Translations under genes and position numbers: made by a program
Notes under the pieces: generated by a model
Told to the model about the DNA's origin: nothing
Seen by the model: the letters and a program-made list of their open reading frames with translations, nothing else
The model's database searches: none
NCBI RefSeq assembly: GCF_027158485.1
Contig: NZ_JAMKYJ010000016.1
Length of the DNA stretch: 28,819 nt
Origin: Oxalobacter formigenes
Lineage (GTDB): Bacteria; Pseudomonadota; Gammaproteobacteria; Burkholderiales; Burkholderiaceae_D
Reading direction: 5' to 3' (one strand)
Part shown: positions 16,415 to 25,077 of the stretch, one piece after another
How the letters are laid out: each line of letters opens with the position of its first letter
Position numbering within the stretch: position 1 is the first letter of the stretch

Positions 16415-17965
16415 CTATTGGGCAATCCGGCGAAAATGCCGTATCCGGAAACCGAGCAGCAAGAGTGCGCCGAAATAAACGACCCCACATACAATCATCA
16501 CGATAGCAAGCGCACCCATTCTGTAAAGCGGGTGTGCCTGCATCCCGATCCAGTCGAAATAGCTGGCCGACCAGATGGATACAACTGCCAGCAGAACCAG
16601 CGCTACAGCCAGCTTCAGAAAGAAGATTTTCCATCCCTTTTCAGGCTGGTAAATCCCTTTCTTTCTGAGCATATAAAACAGAATGGCTGCGTTACCACAG
16701 GCTCCAATTCCGATAGACAGCGCAAGACCGGCATGAGCAAAAATCGGCACAAAAAACAGGTTCATCAGCTGCGTCAGAATCAGGACGAATACGGCAATTT
16801 TAACGGGCGTCCTGATATCCTGTTTGGCATAAAAACCCGGCGCGAGAATCCGTACGACTATCAGGCCAATCAAACCGACCCCATAGGCAATGACTGCGTA
16901 AGCTGTCATGTTAACGTCCACCGCATTGAATTTCCCGTAATTGAACAGGGTCGCCGTAAACGGAACAGCCAGCGTCATCAAGAGGATCGATGCCGGCATT
17001 GCCAGCAAAAACGTCAGCCGAAGCCCCCAATCCATAAGGGAAGAATATTCTTTATCGTCATTATTGGCGTGCGCCTTTGAAAGGCTTGGCAATAATATCG
17101 TACCCAAGGCGATGCCCAGCAAGGCATTGGGAAATTCCATCAGGCGGTCTGCATACGAAATCCATGACACGCTGCCATGAACCAGTCTCGATGCGATATT
17201 GGTATTGATCATCAGACTGACCTGCGCGACCGAGACGGCGAAAACGGCCGGGATCATCTGTCTGATGATGCGCTGGACACCCGCATCGCTGAAAACCCCG
17301 ACAATATTGAAGGAAATGCGAGGCAACATGCCGATTTTCTTCAATGCCGGAATCTGGATTGCCAGCTGCAGCAGACCGCCGATAAACACGGCTCCTGCCA
17401 ATGCCAGAACAGGTTGTGACAAATAAGGGGCGACAAACAGGGAAGCGATAATGAACGATACGTTCAACAGCACTGGCGTGATGGCCGGAATACGAAATTC
17501 ACGCCAGGTATTTAAAATGCCGCCTGCCAGAGCGACCATCGACATAAAGAGAATGTAGGGAAACATAATCCGCGTCATCAACACGGATAGTCCGAAAATT
17601 TCGGAATTGCCATCCAGACCTGTCGCAACCAGATAAACGACAGCCGGAGCGGCAAGAATTCCGACAACCGTGATCAAAAGCAGCGTCCACATAAGCGCTG
17701 TCGCCACTTTATCGATCAGCTCTTTTGCCGGGTCTGTTCCTTTTTTATTGGCGTATTCAGCCAGAATGGGAACGAATGCCTGCGAAAAGGCGCCCTCCGC
17801 AAAAAGGCGTCTTAACAAATTCGGTATCCTGAATGCGACGAAAAACGCATCGGTAAAACCCGATGCGCCAAAAGCGCGTGCAATCAACAGCTCCCGCAAC
17901 AAACCGGTTATGCGCGAAAGCATGGTCATGCCCGAAATGGTCAACAATGTTCTAAGCAAATTCAT
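16415..17965 (-). CDS. murJ: Lipid II flippase MurJ (MviN)
   Basis: Moves lipid-linked peptidoglycan precursor across the inner membrane. The 516-residue product is the usual length, with about 14 hydrophobic helices and the family signature at the N-terminus: SGMTMLSRITGLLRE, GASGFTDAFFVAFRIPN and LLRRLFAEGAFSQAFVPIL, which include conserved arginines of the transport cavity. No Shine-Dalgarno sequence precedes the ATG. A TATAAT lies with only 8 bases between it and the start, which raises the possibility of a leaderless transcript. It is divergent from rplU. Confidence 0.95.
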   Translation of the reverse strand: MNLLRTLLTISGMTMLSRITGLLRELLIARAFGASGFTDAFFVAFRIPNLLRRLFAEGAFSQAFVPILAEYANKKGTDPAKELIDKVATALMWTLLLITVVGILAAPAVVYLVATGLDGNSEIFGLSVLMTRIMFPYILFMSMVALAGGILNTWREFRIPAITPVLLNVSFIIASLFVAPYLSQPVLALAGAVFIGGLLQLAIQIPALKKIGMLPRISFNIVGVFSDAGVQRIIRQMIPAVFAVSVAQVSLMINTNIASRLVHGSVSWISYADRLMEFPNALLGIALGTILLPSLSKAHANNDDKEYSSLMDWGLRLTFLLAMPASILLMTLAVPFTATLFNYGKFNAVDVNMTAYAVIAYGVGLIGLIVVRILAPGFYAKQDIRTPVKIAVFVLILTQLMNLFFVPIFAHAGLALSIGIGACGNAAILFYMLRKKGIYQPEKGWKIFFLKLAVALVLLAVVSIWSASYFDWIGMQAHPLYRMGALAIVMIVCGVVYFGALLLLGFRIRHFRRIAQ

Positions 17966-17973
17966 GTTGCGGC

Positions 17974-17997
17974 ATTATAGCGCTCAACTATAGTTGA
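17974..17997. promoter_or_regulatory. murJ -10-like box and adjacent perfect palindrome
   Basis: On the minus strand TATAAT (17974-17979) precedes the murJ ATG by 8 bases. Just upstream is the 14-bp perfect palindrome TCAACTATAGTTGA (17984-17997), which would lie in the spacer and could be an operator. No -35 box is recognisable. Confidence 0.4.
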
Positions 17998-18057
17998 TAT
18001 ACTTGCTTATCTCTTTATTTTTAATGAGTTAAATAAACATCAAACCGCCAAATTCCT

Positions 18058-18086
18058 TTGACGGAGGCTCCAAGCCACTGTATAAT
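18058..18086 (+). promoter_or_regulatory. Strong sigma70-type promoter of rplU-rpmA
   Basis: TTGACG (18058-18063), a 17-base spacer and a perfect TATAAT (18081-18086), 65 bases before the rplU start. This is the best match to the vegetative promoter consensus that I noticed in the window. Confidence 0.8.
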
Positions 18087-18151
18087 TTGACGTTTTCCAG
18101 TTTCACCCCTGAGTTTTCAGGATTTTTTACACATTTATTGATGGAGTTTCC

Positions 18152-18463
18152 ATGTACGCGGTCATAAAAACCGGTGGCAAACAATATAAAGTTGTCGCTG
18201 GCAAAAAATATAAAGTAGAACAGATACCGGCAGACATTGGTTCCGAAATCACTCTCGATCAGGTTCTGGCAGTAGGCGAAGGCGAATCCATTCGCTTCGG
18301 CGCTCCACTGGTTGACGGTGCCAAGGTTCAGGCTACGGTTGTAGCACAAGGTCGCCACGACAAGGTCAAGATTTTCAAGATGCGCCGTCGCAAACATTAC
18401 CAGAAGCGTCAGGGCCATCGCCAGAATTATACTGAACTGCAAATCGTTTCGATCAATGCTTGA
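18152..18463 (+). CDS. rplU: 50S ribosomal protein L21
   Basis: A 103-residue protein with the L21 start MYAVIKTGGKQYKV, the central EVVE-type region (KVEQIPADIGSEITLDQVL) and the basic RNA-binding end KMRRRKHYQKRQGHRQNYTEL. It binds 23S rRNA in the large subunit. TGGAG lies before the ATG. It is the first gene of the rplU-rpmA-obgE cluster conserved in most bacteria, downstream of the consensus promoter at 18058. Confidence 0.97.
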   Translation: MYAVIKTGGKQYKVVAGKKYKVEQIPADIGSEITLDQVLAVGEGESIRFGAPLVDGAKVQATVVAQGRHDKVKIFKMRRRKHYQKRQGHRQNYTELQIVSINA

Positions 18464-18522
18464 TACCGGCCTTGATTCATTGTTTGAATCAGGTCATAAA
18501 GAATTTATACTGGAGTTTTAAA

Positions 18523-18789
18523 ATGGCACATAAAAAAGGCGGCGGTACCACCCGCAATGGTCGTGAATCGGAATCGAAACGACTGGGCGTAAAAGTTTAC
18601 GGTGGACAGGCCATTAACGCTGGCAGCATCATCATGCGTCAACGCGGCACCACTATCCATCCCGGCGAAAACGTCGGCATGGGCAAAGACCACACCCTGT
18701 TTGCTTTGGTAAACGGTACGGTCAAATTCGTTCGCAAGGGCGAAGCCAACAAACATTTTGCAATGGTTGTTCCAGCAGCCGCTGCATAA
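18523..18789 (+). CDS. rpmA: 50S ribosomal protein L27
   Basis: An 88-residue protein beginning MAHKKGGGTTRNGRESESKRLGVK. The N-terminal tail reaches the peptidyl transferase centre, and the form starting directly at MAHKKG is the usual non-cleaved type of proteobacteria. GSIIMRQRGTTIHPGENVGMG is diagnostic. The frame is open up to 18460, but TGGAG before the ATG at 18523 and the conserved start settle it. Confidence 0.97.
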   Translation: MAHKKGGGTTRNGRESESKRLGVKVYGGQAINAGSIIMRQRGTTIHPGENVGMGKDHTLFALVNGTVKFVRKGEANKHFAMVVPAAAA

Positions 18790-18800
18790 AAACTGTTTAC

Positions 18801-18824
18801 AGGCTTGATTCATGCGAGCCTTTT
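18801..18824 (+). terminator. First of two tandem terminators after rpmA
   Basis: Stem AGGCTTG / CGAGCCT (one G-T pair) with a seven-base loop ATTCATG, ending in TTTT. It begins 12 bases after the rpmA stop. Confidence 0.6.
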
Positions 18825-18836
18825 CAGACACGAGAG

Positions 18837-18861
18837 GGCTCTGCCGATGGCAGAGCCTTTT
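18837..18861 (+). terminator. Second tandem terminator, before obgE
   Basis: Perfect 9-bp stem GGCTCTGCC / GGCAGAGCC with loop GAT followed by TTTT, ending 20 bases before the obgE start. obgE transcription must read through both stems or start inside this 92-base gap. Confidence 0.75.
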
Positions 18862-18881
18862 CATATTGATCGGACGACTCT

Positions 18882-19988
18882 ATGAAATTTATTGACGAAG
18901 CACGAATCGAGGTAATCGCCGGTAACGGAGGCAATGGCGTCGCTTCGTTCAACCGCGAAAAATTCAAACCATTTGGCGGCCCTGACGGCGGCGATGGCGG
19001 GAAAGGCGGAAGTATATGGGTCGTTGCCGACAATAACGTGAACACCCTGATCGATTATCACTACACCAAGATGTACCGCGCCAAAAATGGTGAAAACGGT
19101 CGTGGTTCCGATTGTTACGGCAAGGGAGCGGATGACATTGTTCTCCATATGCCTGTCGGAACGATCATTACTGATCGCAACACCGGCGCAGTCATTGCCG
19201 ATTTAGTTGAAAACGGCCAGAAACAATTGCTGGCACAAGGTGGCGAAGGTGGATGGGGCAATATCCATTTCAAAAGCTCGACCAATCGCGCGCCACGCCA
19301 AAGGACAGAAGGCAAAACAGGCGAACGTTTTGAACTTCAGCTGGAATTGAAAGTATTGGCAGATGTTGGCCTGTTGGGAATGCCAAACGCAGGCAAGTCC
19401 ACTTTCATTTCTGCTGTTTCCAACGCACGCCCGAAAATTGCCGACTATCCATTCACGACCTTGCAGCCAAATCTGGGCGTCGTTCGTGTCGGCGCTGAAA
19501 AAAGTTTCGTTATCGCCGATATCCCCGGTCTGATCGAAGGTGCCGCAGAAGGCGCCGGTCTGGGACATCAGTTTCTAAGACACTTGCAACGCACTCGCCT
19601 GTTGCTGCATATGATCGACATTTCTCCTTTCGATGAAGCCGATCCGGTTCATAATGCAAAGGCGCTCATTGCCGAACTTGAGAAATACGATCCTGAACTG
19701 GCACAAAAACCCCGCTGGCTGGTTTTGAACAAACTCGATCTGGTACCTGAAAATGAACGCGCAAAACGGGTAAAGGATCTTGTCAAAAAGCTGAAATACA
19801 AAGGTCCTGTCTTTGAAATTTCCGCCTACACCAAAACAGGATGCTCGGAACTGACGGATGCCATTTACCGTTATTTCGAAGAATTGCGTCAGGAAGAAAA
19901 ACAGGCGAACAAAACGGATATCATTGAAGAAGCCCGCAAGATCGACTCTATTGATGCGGACGATCCACGTTTCAAATCCATCGATTAA
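18882..19988 (+). CDS. obgE: Obg/CgtA family GTPase
   Basis: Ribosome-associated GTPase involved in 50S assembly and stress control. The 368-residue product has the glycine-rich Obg domain (residues 1-158, with GNGGNGVASF and GGPDGGDGGKGG). The G domain follows: G1 GMPNAGKST (176-184), the TT of G2 in YPFTTLQPNLGV, G3 DIPGLIEGA, G4 LNKLD and G5 in EISAYT. There is no long C-terminal OCT domain, only a short acidic tail, as in other proteobacterial forms. It follows two terminators and has no strong ribosome binding site. proB is 17 bases downstream. Confidence 0.96.
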   Translation: MKFIDEARIEVIAGNGGNGVASFNREKFKPFGGPDGGDGGKGGSIWVVADNNVNTLIDYHYTKMYRAKNGENGRGSDCYGKGADDIVLHMPVGTIITDRNTGAVIADLVENGQKQLLAQGGEGGWGNIHFKSSTNRAPRQRTEGKTGERFELQLELKVLADVGLLGMPNAGKSTFISAVSNARPKIADYPFTTLQPNLGVVRVGAEKSFVIADIPGLIEGAAEGAGLGHQFLRHLQRTRLLLHMIDISPFDEADPVHNAKALIAELEKYDPELAQKPRWLVLNKLDLVPENERAKRVKDLVKKLKYKGPVFEISAYTKTGCSELTDAIYRYFEELRQEEKQANKTDIIEEARKIDSIDADDPRFKSID

Positions 19989-20005
19989 AACTTGACTCTG
20001 CCATC

Positions 20006-21124
20006 ATGAATTCGGTCATACAAAACGCCCAGCGCCTCATTATCAAGGTCGGTTCTTCTCTTGTCACCAACGACGGACACGGTCTTGATCATGCAGCCAT
20101 ATCGAAGTGGTCTGACCAGATCGCCAGATTGCGACTACAGGGAAAAGAAGTTATTCTGGTCAGTTCCGGGGCCATTGCCGAAGGGATGCTTCAGCTGGGT
20201 TTTGAAAAACGCCCCAGCGATATTCATGAATTGCAGGCCTGTGCGGCAGTCGGCCAGATGGGACTGGCGCAGATTTACCAAACCAGCTTTCAGAGTCATG
20301 GATTGCAAACTGCACAGGTTTTGCTGACGCATGCCGACCTGGCCGATCGCGAACGTTACCTGAATGCACGCTCGACCCTGTTCACGTTGCTTCGTCTGGG
20401 CGTCATTCCGATCATCAATGAAAACGATACCGTTGTAACCGATGAAATCAAATTCGGTGACAACGATACGCTGGGAGCGCTTGTCGCCAATTTGATCGAG
20501 GCGGACGCCTTAATCATCCTGACTGATCAGAAAGGCCTGTTTACTGCTGATCCCCGCAAAAATCCCGACGCAAAATTCGTGACGGTTGCGCAGGCGGGCG
20601 ATCCGAAACTGGAGGAAATGGCAGGCGGTGCGGGTAGCAGCATTGGCCGTGGCGGCATGTTGACTAAAATATTGGCCGCCAAACGGGCTTCAAGCTCGGG
20701 TGCCCATACTGTTATCGCCTGGGGTCGTGAAAATGACGCTCTTATCCGTCTGGCGAATGGCGAACTGATCGGTACGCAACTTGTCGCACCCAATAGCCAT
20801 TTGCAAGCCCGCAAACAATGGATGGCCGATCATTTGCAAACAGCAGGAAGCGCCATTCTCGATTCAGGCGCAGTCCAGAAAGTCATCCACGAAGGAAAAT
20901 CTCTTTTGCCGATCGGGGTAACACGTATTAAAGGCGAATTCGGCCGTGGTGAAATCATTTCCTGTCTGGATGAATCCGGCAGGGAAATCGCACGAGGCCT
21001 TTCCAATTATTCCAGCGCAGAAGCCCTGCTGATTTTGCGGCACAAGTCATCAGACTTCATGACTATACTCGGTTATGATGGTGCGCCCGAACTCATACAC
21101 CGGGACAATATGATTGTTCTTTGA
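20006..21124 (+). CDS. proB: Glutamate 5-kinase
   Basis: First step of proline synthesis, phosphorylating glutamate. The 372-residue product has an amino-acid kinase domain (residues 1 to about 260) with IIKVGSSLVT, VSSGAIAEGM, PIINENDTVV, KFGDNDTLGALVA and GRGGMLTKILAAKRA. A C-terminal PUA domain follows (about 280-360, GAVQKVIHEGKSLLPIGV). It is adjacent to obgE, a common order in betaproteobacteria. It meets the CNP1-like gene tail to tail with an 8-base gap. Confidence 0.96.
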   Translation: MNSVIQNAQRLIIKVGSSLVTNDGHGLDHAAISKWSDQIARLRLQGKEVILVSSGAIAEGMLQLGFEKRPSDIHELQACAAVGQMGLAQIYQTSFQSHGLQTAQVLLTHADLADRERYLNARSTLFTLLRLGVIPIINENDTVVTDEIKFGDNDTLGALVANLIEADALIILTDQKGLFTADPRKNPDAKFVTVAQAGDPKLEEMAGGAGSSIGRGGMLTKILAAKRASSSGAHTVIAWGRENDALIRLANGELIGTQLVAPNSHLQARKQWMADHLQTAGSAILDSGAVQKVIHEGKSLLPIGVTRIKGEFGRGEIISCLDESGREIARGLSNYSSAEALLILRHKSSDFMTILGYDGAPELIHRDNMIVL

Positions 21125-21132
21125 CCCAGTGA

Positions 21133-21747
21133 TTACATCCCATCGACACGCCAGGTGTTCTTATTCTTGATGGAACGGTTGTATTTGATCCGGAAAATCA
21201 TATCTTCCTTCTTGCCGGCAATGGCTTTTTCTTCACAAAAATAATCCTGGGCCAATGCGCCGTGTGGCCTGTTGGATGAATAAAATTGAATGTCACGCCA
21301 AACGGCATGTTTGGATACCGTCCACTTGCCGTCTTTTGAACCGTAAGCATATCTTTTGATTTCAAACGTTGCGCACTTCATGCCTTCATAGGTGATATTG
21401 ACAGCTCCGGCACGGCTTTTTGAAACCATCGTGTAACGGATTTCATCTTCTCCGACAGTCAGGGAATTACTGTCGATAAAAAATTCCTGTGTCTGGGTAG
21501 GACTGACTTCGAAAGGCAAAAGATTTTCTTCTTTTGGAAAGGCAGGAAGGACAAGGGGCATTTCCTTTTTTACTTTTGGCGCCTCTTCTTCATCTTCGTC
21601 AAGACCACGCTCGCCAAAAAAGATTTCAGCATGCGCGGCATGAATGCTGGCAGAGACAATCATCGCTGCCAGCAACATTCTGGCCAATATTTTCAGACAG
21701 ACAAAGAATCTATTTTGTATCCGTTCCACCATCTTTAACGGCTCCAT
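21133..21747 (-). CDS. CNP1-like exported protein of unknown function
   Basis: A 204-residue protein with an N-terminal signal peptide (basic start, hydrophobic LLAAMIVSASIHA, likely cleavage after AHA at residue 40). An acidic stretch DEDEEE follows, then a domain I recognise as CNP1-like: FFIDSNSLTVGEDEIRYT, VTYE-type strand, CATFEIKRYAYG, WRDIQFYSSNRPHG. The role is unknown. AAGGAG lies 9 bases before the ATG at 21747, which decides this start even though it overlaps the 3' end of rppH by 38 bases. Its stable place between proB and rppH in betaproteobacteria hints at a periplasmic or envelope role, but nothing more can be said. Confidence 0.8.
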   Translation of the reverse strand: MEPLKMVERIQNRFFVCLKILARMLLAAMIVSASIHAAHAEIFFGERGLDEDEEEAPKVKKEMPLVLPAFPKEENLLPFEVSPTQTQEFFIDSNSLTVGEDEIRYTMVSKSRAGAVNITYEGMKCATFEIKRYAYGSKDGKWTVSKHAVWRDIQFYSSNRPHGALAQDYFCEEKAIAGKKEDMIFRIKYNRSIKNKNTWRVDGM

Positions 21748-22315
21748 TTTCTTTTACTCCTTCTCCGGTGTTCCTGTCTTTTACAGGAATACCGGATTGG
21801 GGAGTGTAAATCCTGAAATAATTCTGGTTATCAGGTTTTGGCGCCGGGTTCAGAAAACGGGACAATTCCTGTAATGCCTTCAGATAAACGTCTCGCTTGA
21901 ACTCGATCACGACATCCAGCGGTACCCAATACTGGTGCCAGCGCCATGCGTCGAATTCGGGCGTATTCGTTATTCTGAGATTGATATCACTGTCGCGACC
22001 AATCATCCGCAACAAAAACCAGATTTGTTTTTGCCCGCGATAATGCCCCCTGATTTCCCGACGGATGAAATGAGGTGGCACCTCATAACGCAGCCAGTTT
22101 CGGGTTCGCCCGACAACCTTGACATGTTCCTGCCGCAAACCGGTTTCTTCCTGCAATTCACGGTACATGGCCTGTTCCGGTGTTTCGCCATACTTGATGC
22201 CACCCTGTGGAAATTGCCAGGAATGTTCCCGTACCCTTTTACCCCACCAGACTTCATTATTGGTGTTAAGCAGAATAATACCGACGTTGGGGCGGTAACC
22301 TTCTCGGTCCAACAT
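21710..22315 (-). CDS. rppH: RNA pyrophosphohydrolase
   Basis: A Nudix hydrolase that removes pyrophosphate from mRNA 5' ends and so triggers RNase E decay. The 201-residue product starts MLDREGYRPNVGIILLN and has the Nudix box from residue 38 (GGIKYGE, then REL.EETGL). WQFPQGG and the later RVRNWLRYEVP-type and GQKQIWFLLR segments are typical of proteobacterial RppH. The C-terminal 40 residues are a low-complexity tail that also encodes the start and ribosome binding site of the CNP1-like gene. It is divergent from proS. Confidence 0.94.
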   Translation of the reverse strand: MLDREGYRPNVGIILLNTNNEVWWGKRVREHSWQFPQGGIKYGETPEQAMYRELQEETGLRQEHVKVVGRTRNWLRYEVPPHFIRREIRGHYRGQKQIWFLLRMIGRDSDINLRITNTPEFDAWRWHQYWVPLDVVIEFKRDVYLKALQELSRFLNPAPKPDNQNYFRIYTPQSGIPVKDRNTGEGVKENGAVKDGGTDTK

Positions 22316-22486
22316 TTTTCACCTCAATGTCTCTGCAGATTGTCATTTCACCAGTTTGATCTTTTGTCATCGGCAAAACTCTTTACGATAGTTACAACAA
22401 AACAAACATCTATTTTGCCTGATTAGACAAACTGTGAACGCATCTGCCAGCCAATCCTTTAAAATTACAGGAATTATAACCCTGTT

Positions 22487-24250
22487 ATGTCAAGAAAAGA
22501 ATTCACTCTCATGCGCGCATCACAATTTTTTATCTCTACTCTGAAAGAGGCTCCAGCGGACGCTGAAATTATCAGTCATAAACTCATGGTCAGAACCGGC
22601 ATGATCCGACGTCTTGGGTCCGGTATCTACGCCTATATGCCAATGGGTTTGCGTGTCATTCACAAAATCGAAAATATCATCCGGGAAGAAATGAATCGCG
22701 CCGGAGCTGTCGAATTGCTGATGCCTCTCGTCCAGCCGGCAGAACTCTGGCAGGAAACCGGACGCTGGCAGAAATACGGCCCGGAACTCCTGCGCATCAA
22801 GGACAGACACGACCGTGATTTCATTATCCAGCCGACTTCGGAAGAAGTGATTACCGACATCGCACGTAATGTCATCAAATCCTATCGACAGTTGCCGATC
22901 AATTTTTATCATATACAGACGAAATTCCGTGATGAACGACGCCCGCGTTTCGGTTTGATGCGCGGCCGTGAATTCACGATGAAAGATGCGTACTCTTTCG
23001 ATCGCGATGTTGACGGGTTGAAAAAATCGTATCAGATCATGTTTGACGCCTACGTCAAAATCTTTACCCGCTTCGGCCTTAAATTCCGTCCGGTCGCCGC
23101 AGACAATGGGGCTATTGGCGGATCGGGTTCGCACGAGTTTCACGTTATTGCAGAAACCGGTGAAGACGCGCTGGTTTATTCAAGGGAATCGGAGTACGCC
23201 GCCAATATGGAAGCGGCTATTGCACTTCCTCCTTCTGCAGAGCGTGCAGCAGCTACCCGGTCAATGCAAAAAGTGGCTACGCCGGGTCAGAAAGCCTGTG
23301 AAGATGTCACCAATTTCCTGAACCAGCCACTTTCCCAATCACTGAAAGTCATCGCCGCGATCCGTACGGATATTGCCGCAGGCGAAAAAGGACATTTTGT
23401 CGTCATCCTGATGCGCGGCGATCATGACTTAAATGAAGTCAAAACACAAAAAATCATCGGTGAATTCCGTTTTGCCAGTGAAAGCGAAATCATTCACCAT
23501 CTGGGATGTCCAGCAGGTTATCTGGGCCCAATCGGTCTTGAAAAACGGGAAGACATCGCTCTTTATGCCGATCATGCCGTGACTGTCATGAGTGACTTCA
23601 TCTGCGGAGCCAATGAAAAAGACATGCATTTTACCGGTGTCAACTGGGAACGCGACTTGCCATTGCCTGAAAATATCGCTGACTTTCGTAACGTTGTCGA
23701 AGGCGACCCATCTCCGGACGGCAAGGGAACGCTTGCCATTCAGAGAGGTATTGAAGTCGGCCACGTCTTCCAGCTGGGAACGCGTTATTCCGAGGATATG
23801 AATGCGAGCTATCTCGACGAAAACGGAAAACCCCAGTTAATGCAGATGGGTTGTTATGGAATCGGCGTCACTCGTATTGTGGGTGCGGCTATTGAACAGA
23901 ATAATGATGACAAGGGCATTATCTGGCCGACGTCGATTGCTCCGTTTGAAGTTGTCCTCTGTCCGTTGGGATACGATCGTAGCGAAGCGGTCAAGAAAAC
24001 GGCTGACGAACTGTACGAATCCCTGAAACAGTCGGGCATCGACGTTATTATGGATGACCGTGGTGAACGTCCTGGCGTGATGTTCTCTGACTGGGAACTG
24101 ATCGGGGTACCTCACCGGATCGTTATCGGCGACCGCGGCTTGAAAGATGGCAAGCTTGAATATCAGGGAAGACGGGATACCGAAGCCACGGCGATACCGG
24201 TTGGAGACATGGCACAATTTGTCATTGCCAAAGTAGCCGCTGAAAAATGA
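22487..24250 (+). CDS. proS: Prolyl-tRNA synthetase
   Basis: Class II synthetase charging tRNA-Pro. The 587-residue product has MRASQFFISTLKEAPADAE at the start, motif 2 FRDERRPRFGLMRGREFTMKD (from about residue 148), and an inserted YbaK-like editing domain (about 230-390) that removes misattached alanine. The class II motif 3 region GCYGIGVTRIVGA and a C-terminal anticodon-binding domain follow. The start is unsure: most relatives begin at the ATG at 22511 (MRASQ), and the sequence TATAAC at 22475-22480 could even be a -10 box that would favour 22511. ACAGGA is 13 bases before the ATG at 22487. Confidence 0.95.
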   Translation: MSRKEFTLMRASQFFISTLKEAPADAEIISHKLMVRTGMIRRLGSGIYAYMPMGLRVIHKIENIIREEMNRAGAVELLMPLVQPAELWQETGRWQKYGPELLRIKDRHDRDFIIQPTSEEVITDIARNVIKSYRQLPINFYHIQTKFRDERRPRFGLMRGREFTMKDAYSFDRDVDGLKKSYQIMFDAYVKIFTRFGLKFRPVAADNGAIGGSGSHEFHVIAETGEDALVYSRESEYAANMEAAIALPPSAERAAATRSMQKVATPGQKACEDVTNFLNQPLSQSLKVIAAIRTDIAAGEKGHFVVILMRGDHDLNEVKTQKIIGEFRFASESEIIHHLGCPAGYLGPIGLEKREDIALYADHAVTVMSDFICGANEKDMHFTGVNWERDLPLPENIADFRNVVEGDPSPDGKGTLAIQRGIEVGHVFQLGTRYSEDMNASYLDENGKPQLMQMGCYGIGVTRIVGAAIEQNNDDKGIIWPTSIAPFEVVLCPLGYDRSEAVKKTADELYESLKQSGIDVIMDDRGERPGVMFSDWELIGVPHRIVIGDRGLKDGKLEYQGRRDTEATAIPVGDMAQFVIAKVAAEK

Positions 24251-24267
24251 TGGCCTGAAGCTTTTCA

Positions 24268-24292
24268 AACCGGCATTCAACGAATGCCGGTT
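24268..24292 (+). other. Perfect hairpin after proS
   Basis: An 11-bp perfect stem AACCGGCATTC / GAATGCCGGTT with loop AAC, 17 bases after the proS stop. It has no T-tract, so it is more likely a 3'-protecting stem ahead of the terminator that follows. Confidence 0.6.
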
Positions 24293-24305
24293 CATCGGTC
24301 AGAAT

Positions 24306-24337
24306 AAAAAACGCCAGATTGCTCTGGCGTTTTTTTA
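24306..24337. terminator. Bidirectional terminator between proS and the H1-like gene
   Basis: Stem ACGCCAGA / TCTGGCGT with loop TTGC, flanked by five A residues on the left and seven T residues on the right. It serves proS in the plus direction and can serve the H1-like gene in the minus direction. Confidence 0.85.
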
Positions 24338-24465
24338 TTGAACTGGCCGGAAACGCAAGTTAGTTATTGCATGGCACCGTTAAAAGCATTCTCTTTCGCA
24401 CGGAAAAAACCCGCCATGCCAGTGAAACTGGCCTTCATTCCAGCCTTTCAAACACGGGTCGACGC

Positions 24466-24852
24466 TTATTTCAATTGAGCGGAAACCAGTTTTGTCATTT
24501 CAAACATGGAAACCTGTTTTTTACCACCGAAAACCGGTTTCAGTTTGTCGTCGGCATTGATCATGCGACGATTGTCCTTGTCCTGCAAATTGTATTTCTT
24601 GATGTAATCCCAGACTTTCTTGGTCACTTCAGTACGCGGCAAAGGCGCTGCACCCACAATAGCTGCCAGCATGGCCGTAGGAGTTACCGGTTTCATGAAT
24701 GCTGCATTTGGGGTACGTTTCTTTGCTGGTGCTGCGGTTTTAGCCGCCTTTACGGGAGCTTTTTTGGCAGGCGCAGCACTTTTTTTGGCTGGTTCTGCTT
24801 TTTTAGCTGGGGATGCTTTTTTAGGTTTTGCTGCAGATTTTGTTGTTGCCAT
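24466..24852 (-). CDS. Histone H1-like tail fused to a SWIB/MDM2 domain
   Basis: A 128-residue protein of two parts. Residues 2-47 are a lysine/alanine/proline-rich tail with PAKK repeats, like bacterial H1-like (HctB/AlgP-type) proteins and expected to bind DNA without sequence preference. Residues 48-128 form a SWIB domain (AFMKPVTPTAMLAAIVG, LPRTEVTKKVWDYIKK, RRMINADDKLKPVFGGK, VSMFEMTKLVSAQLK). SWIB domains occur in eukaryotic chromatin remodelling factors and in chlamydiae and some betaproteobacteria. A nucleoid-associated role is inferred. It is in the same direction as ffh, 225 bases away, and appears to have its own promoter. Confidence 0.9.
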   Translation of the reverse strand: MATTKSAAKPKKASPAKKAEPAKKSAAPAKKAPVKAAKTAAPAKKRTPNAAFMKPVTPTAMLAAIVGAAPLPRTEVTKKVWDYIKKYNLQDKDNRRMINADDKLKPVFGGKKQVSMFEMTKLVSAQLK

Positions 24853-25077
24853 AACGATGCCTCATATACAAAGTACGAAAGGGAATTTATGTAACTTGCT
24901 GCAGGAACAAATATAGGTGCTAAATCCGGCACAATGCAAGCACTTTTTCCCCATCCTTTAACAAAGTGTGGCTAATGTGCTTCTTAATATGGCAGGCAAT
25001 GCATCAAACCCAAATTTTTTAGTGGTATAAACGCCAATTTATTGATTTAAAAGACGTTCTCCACCCCTTAAAATCGC

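Noticed and set aside
24700..24850. Low-complexity repeat tract that could be taken for a simple DNA repeat
   Set aside because: It is the coding sequence for the PAKK-rich tail of the H1-like protein.
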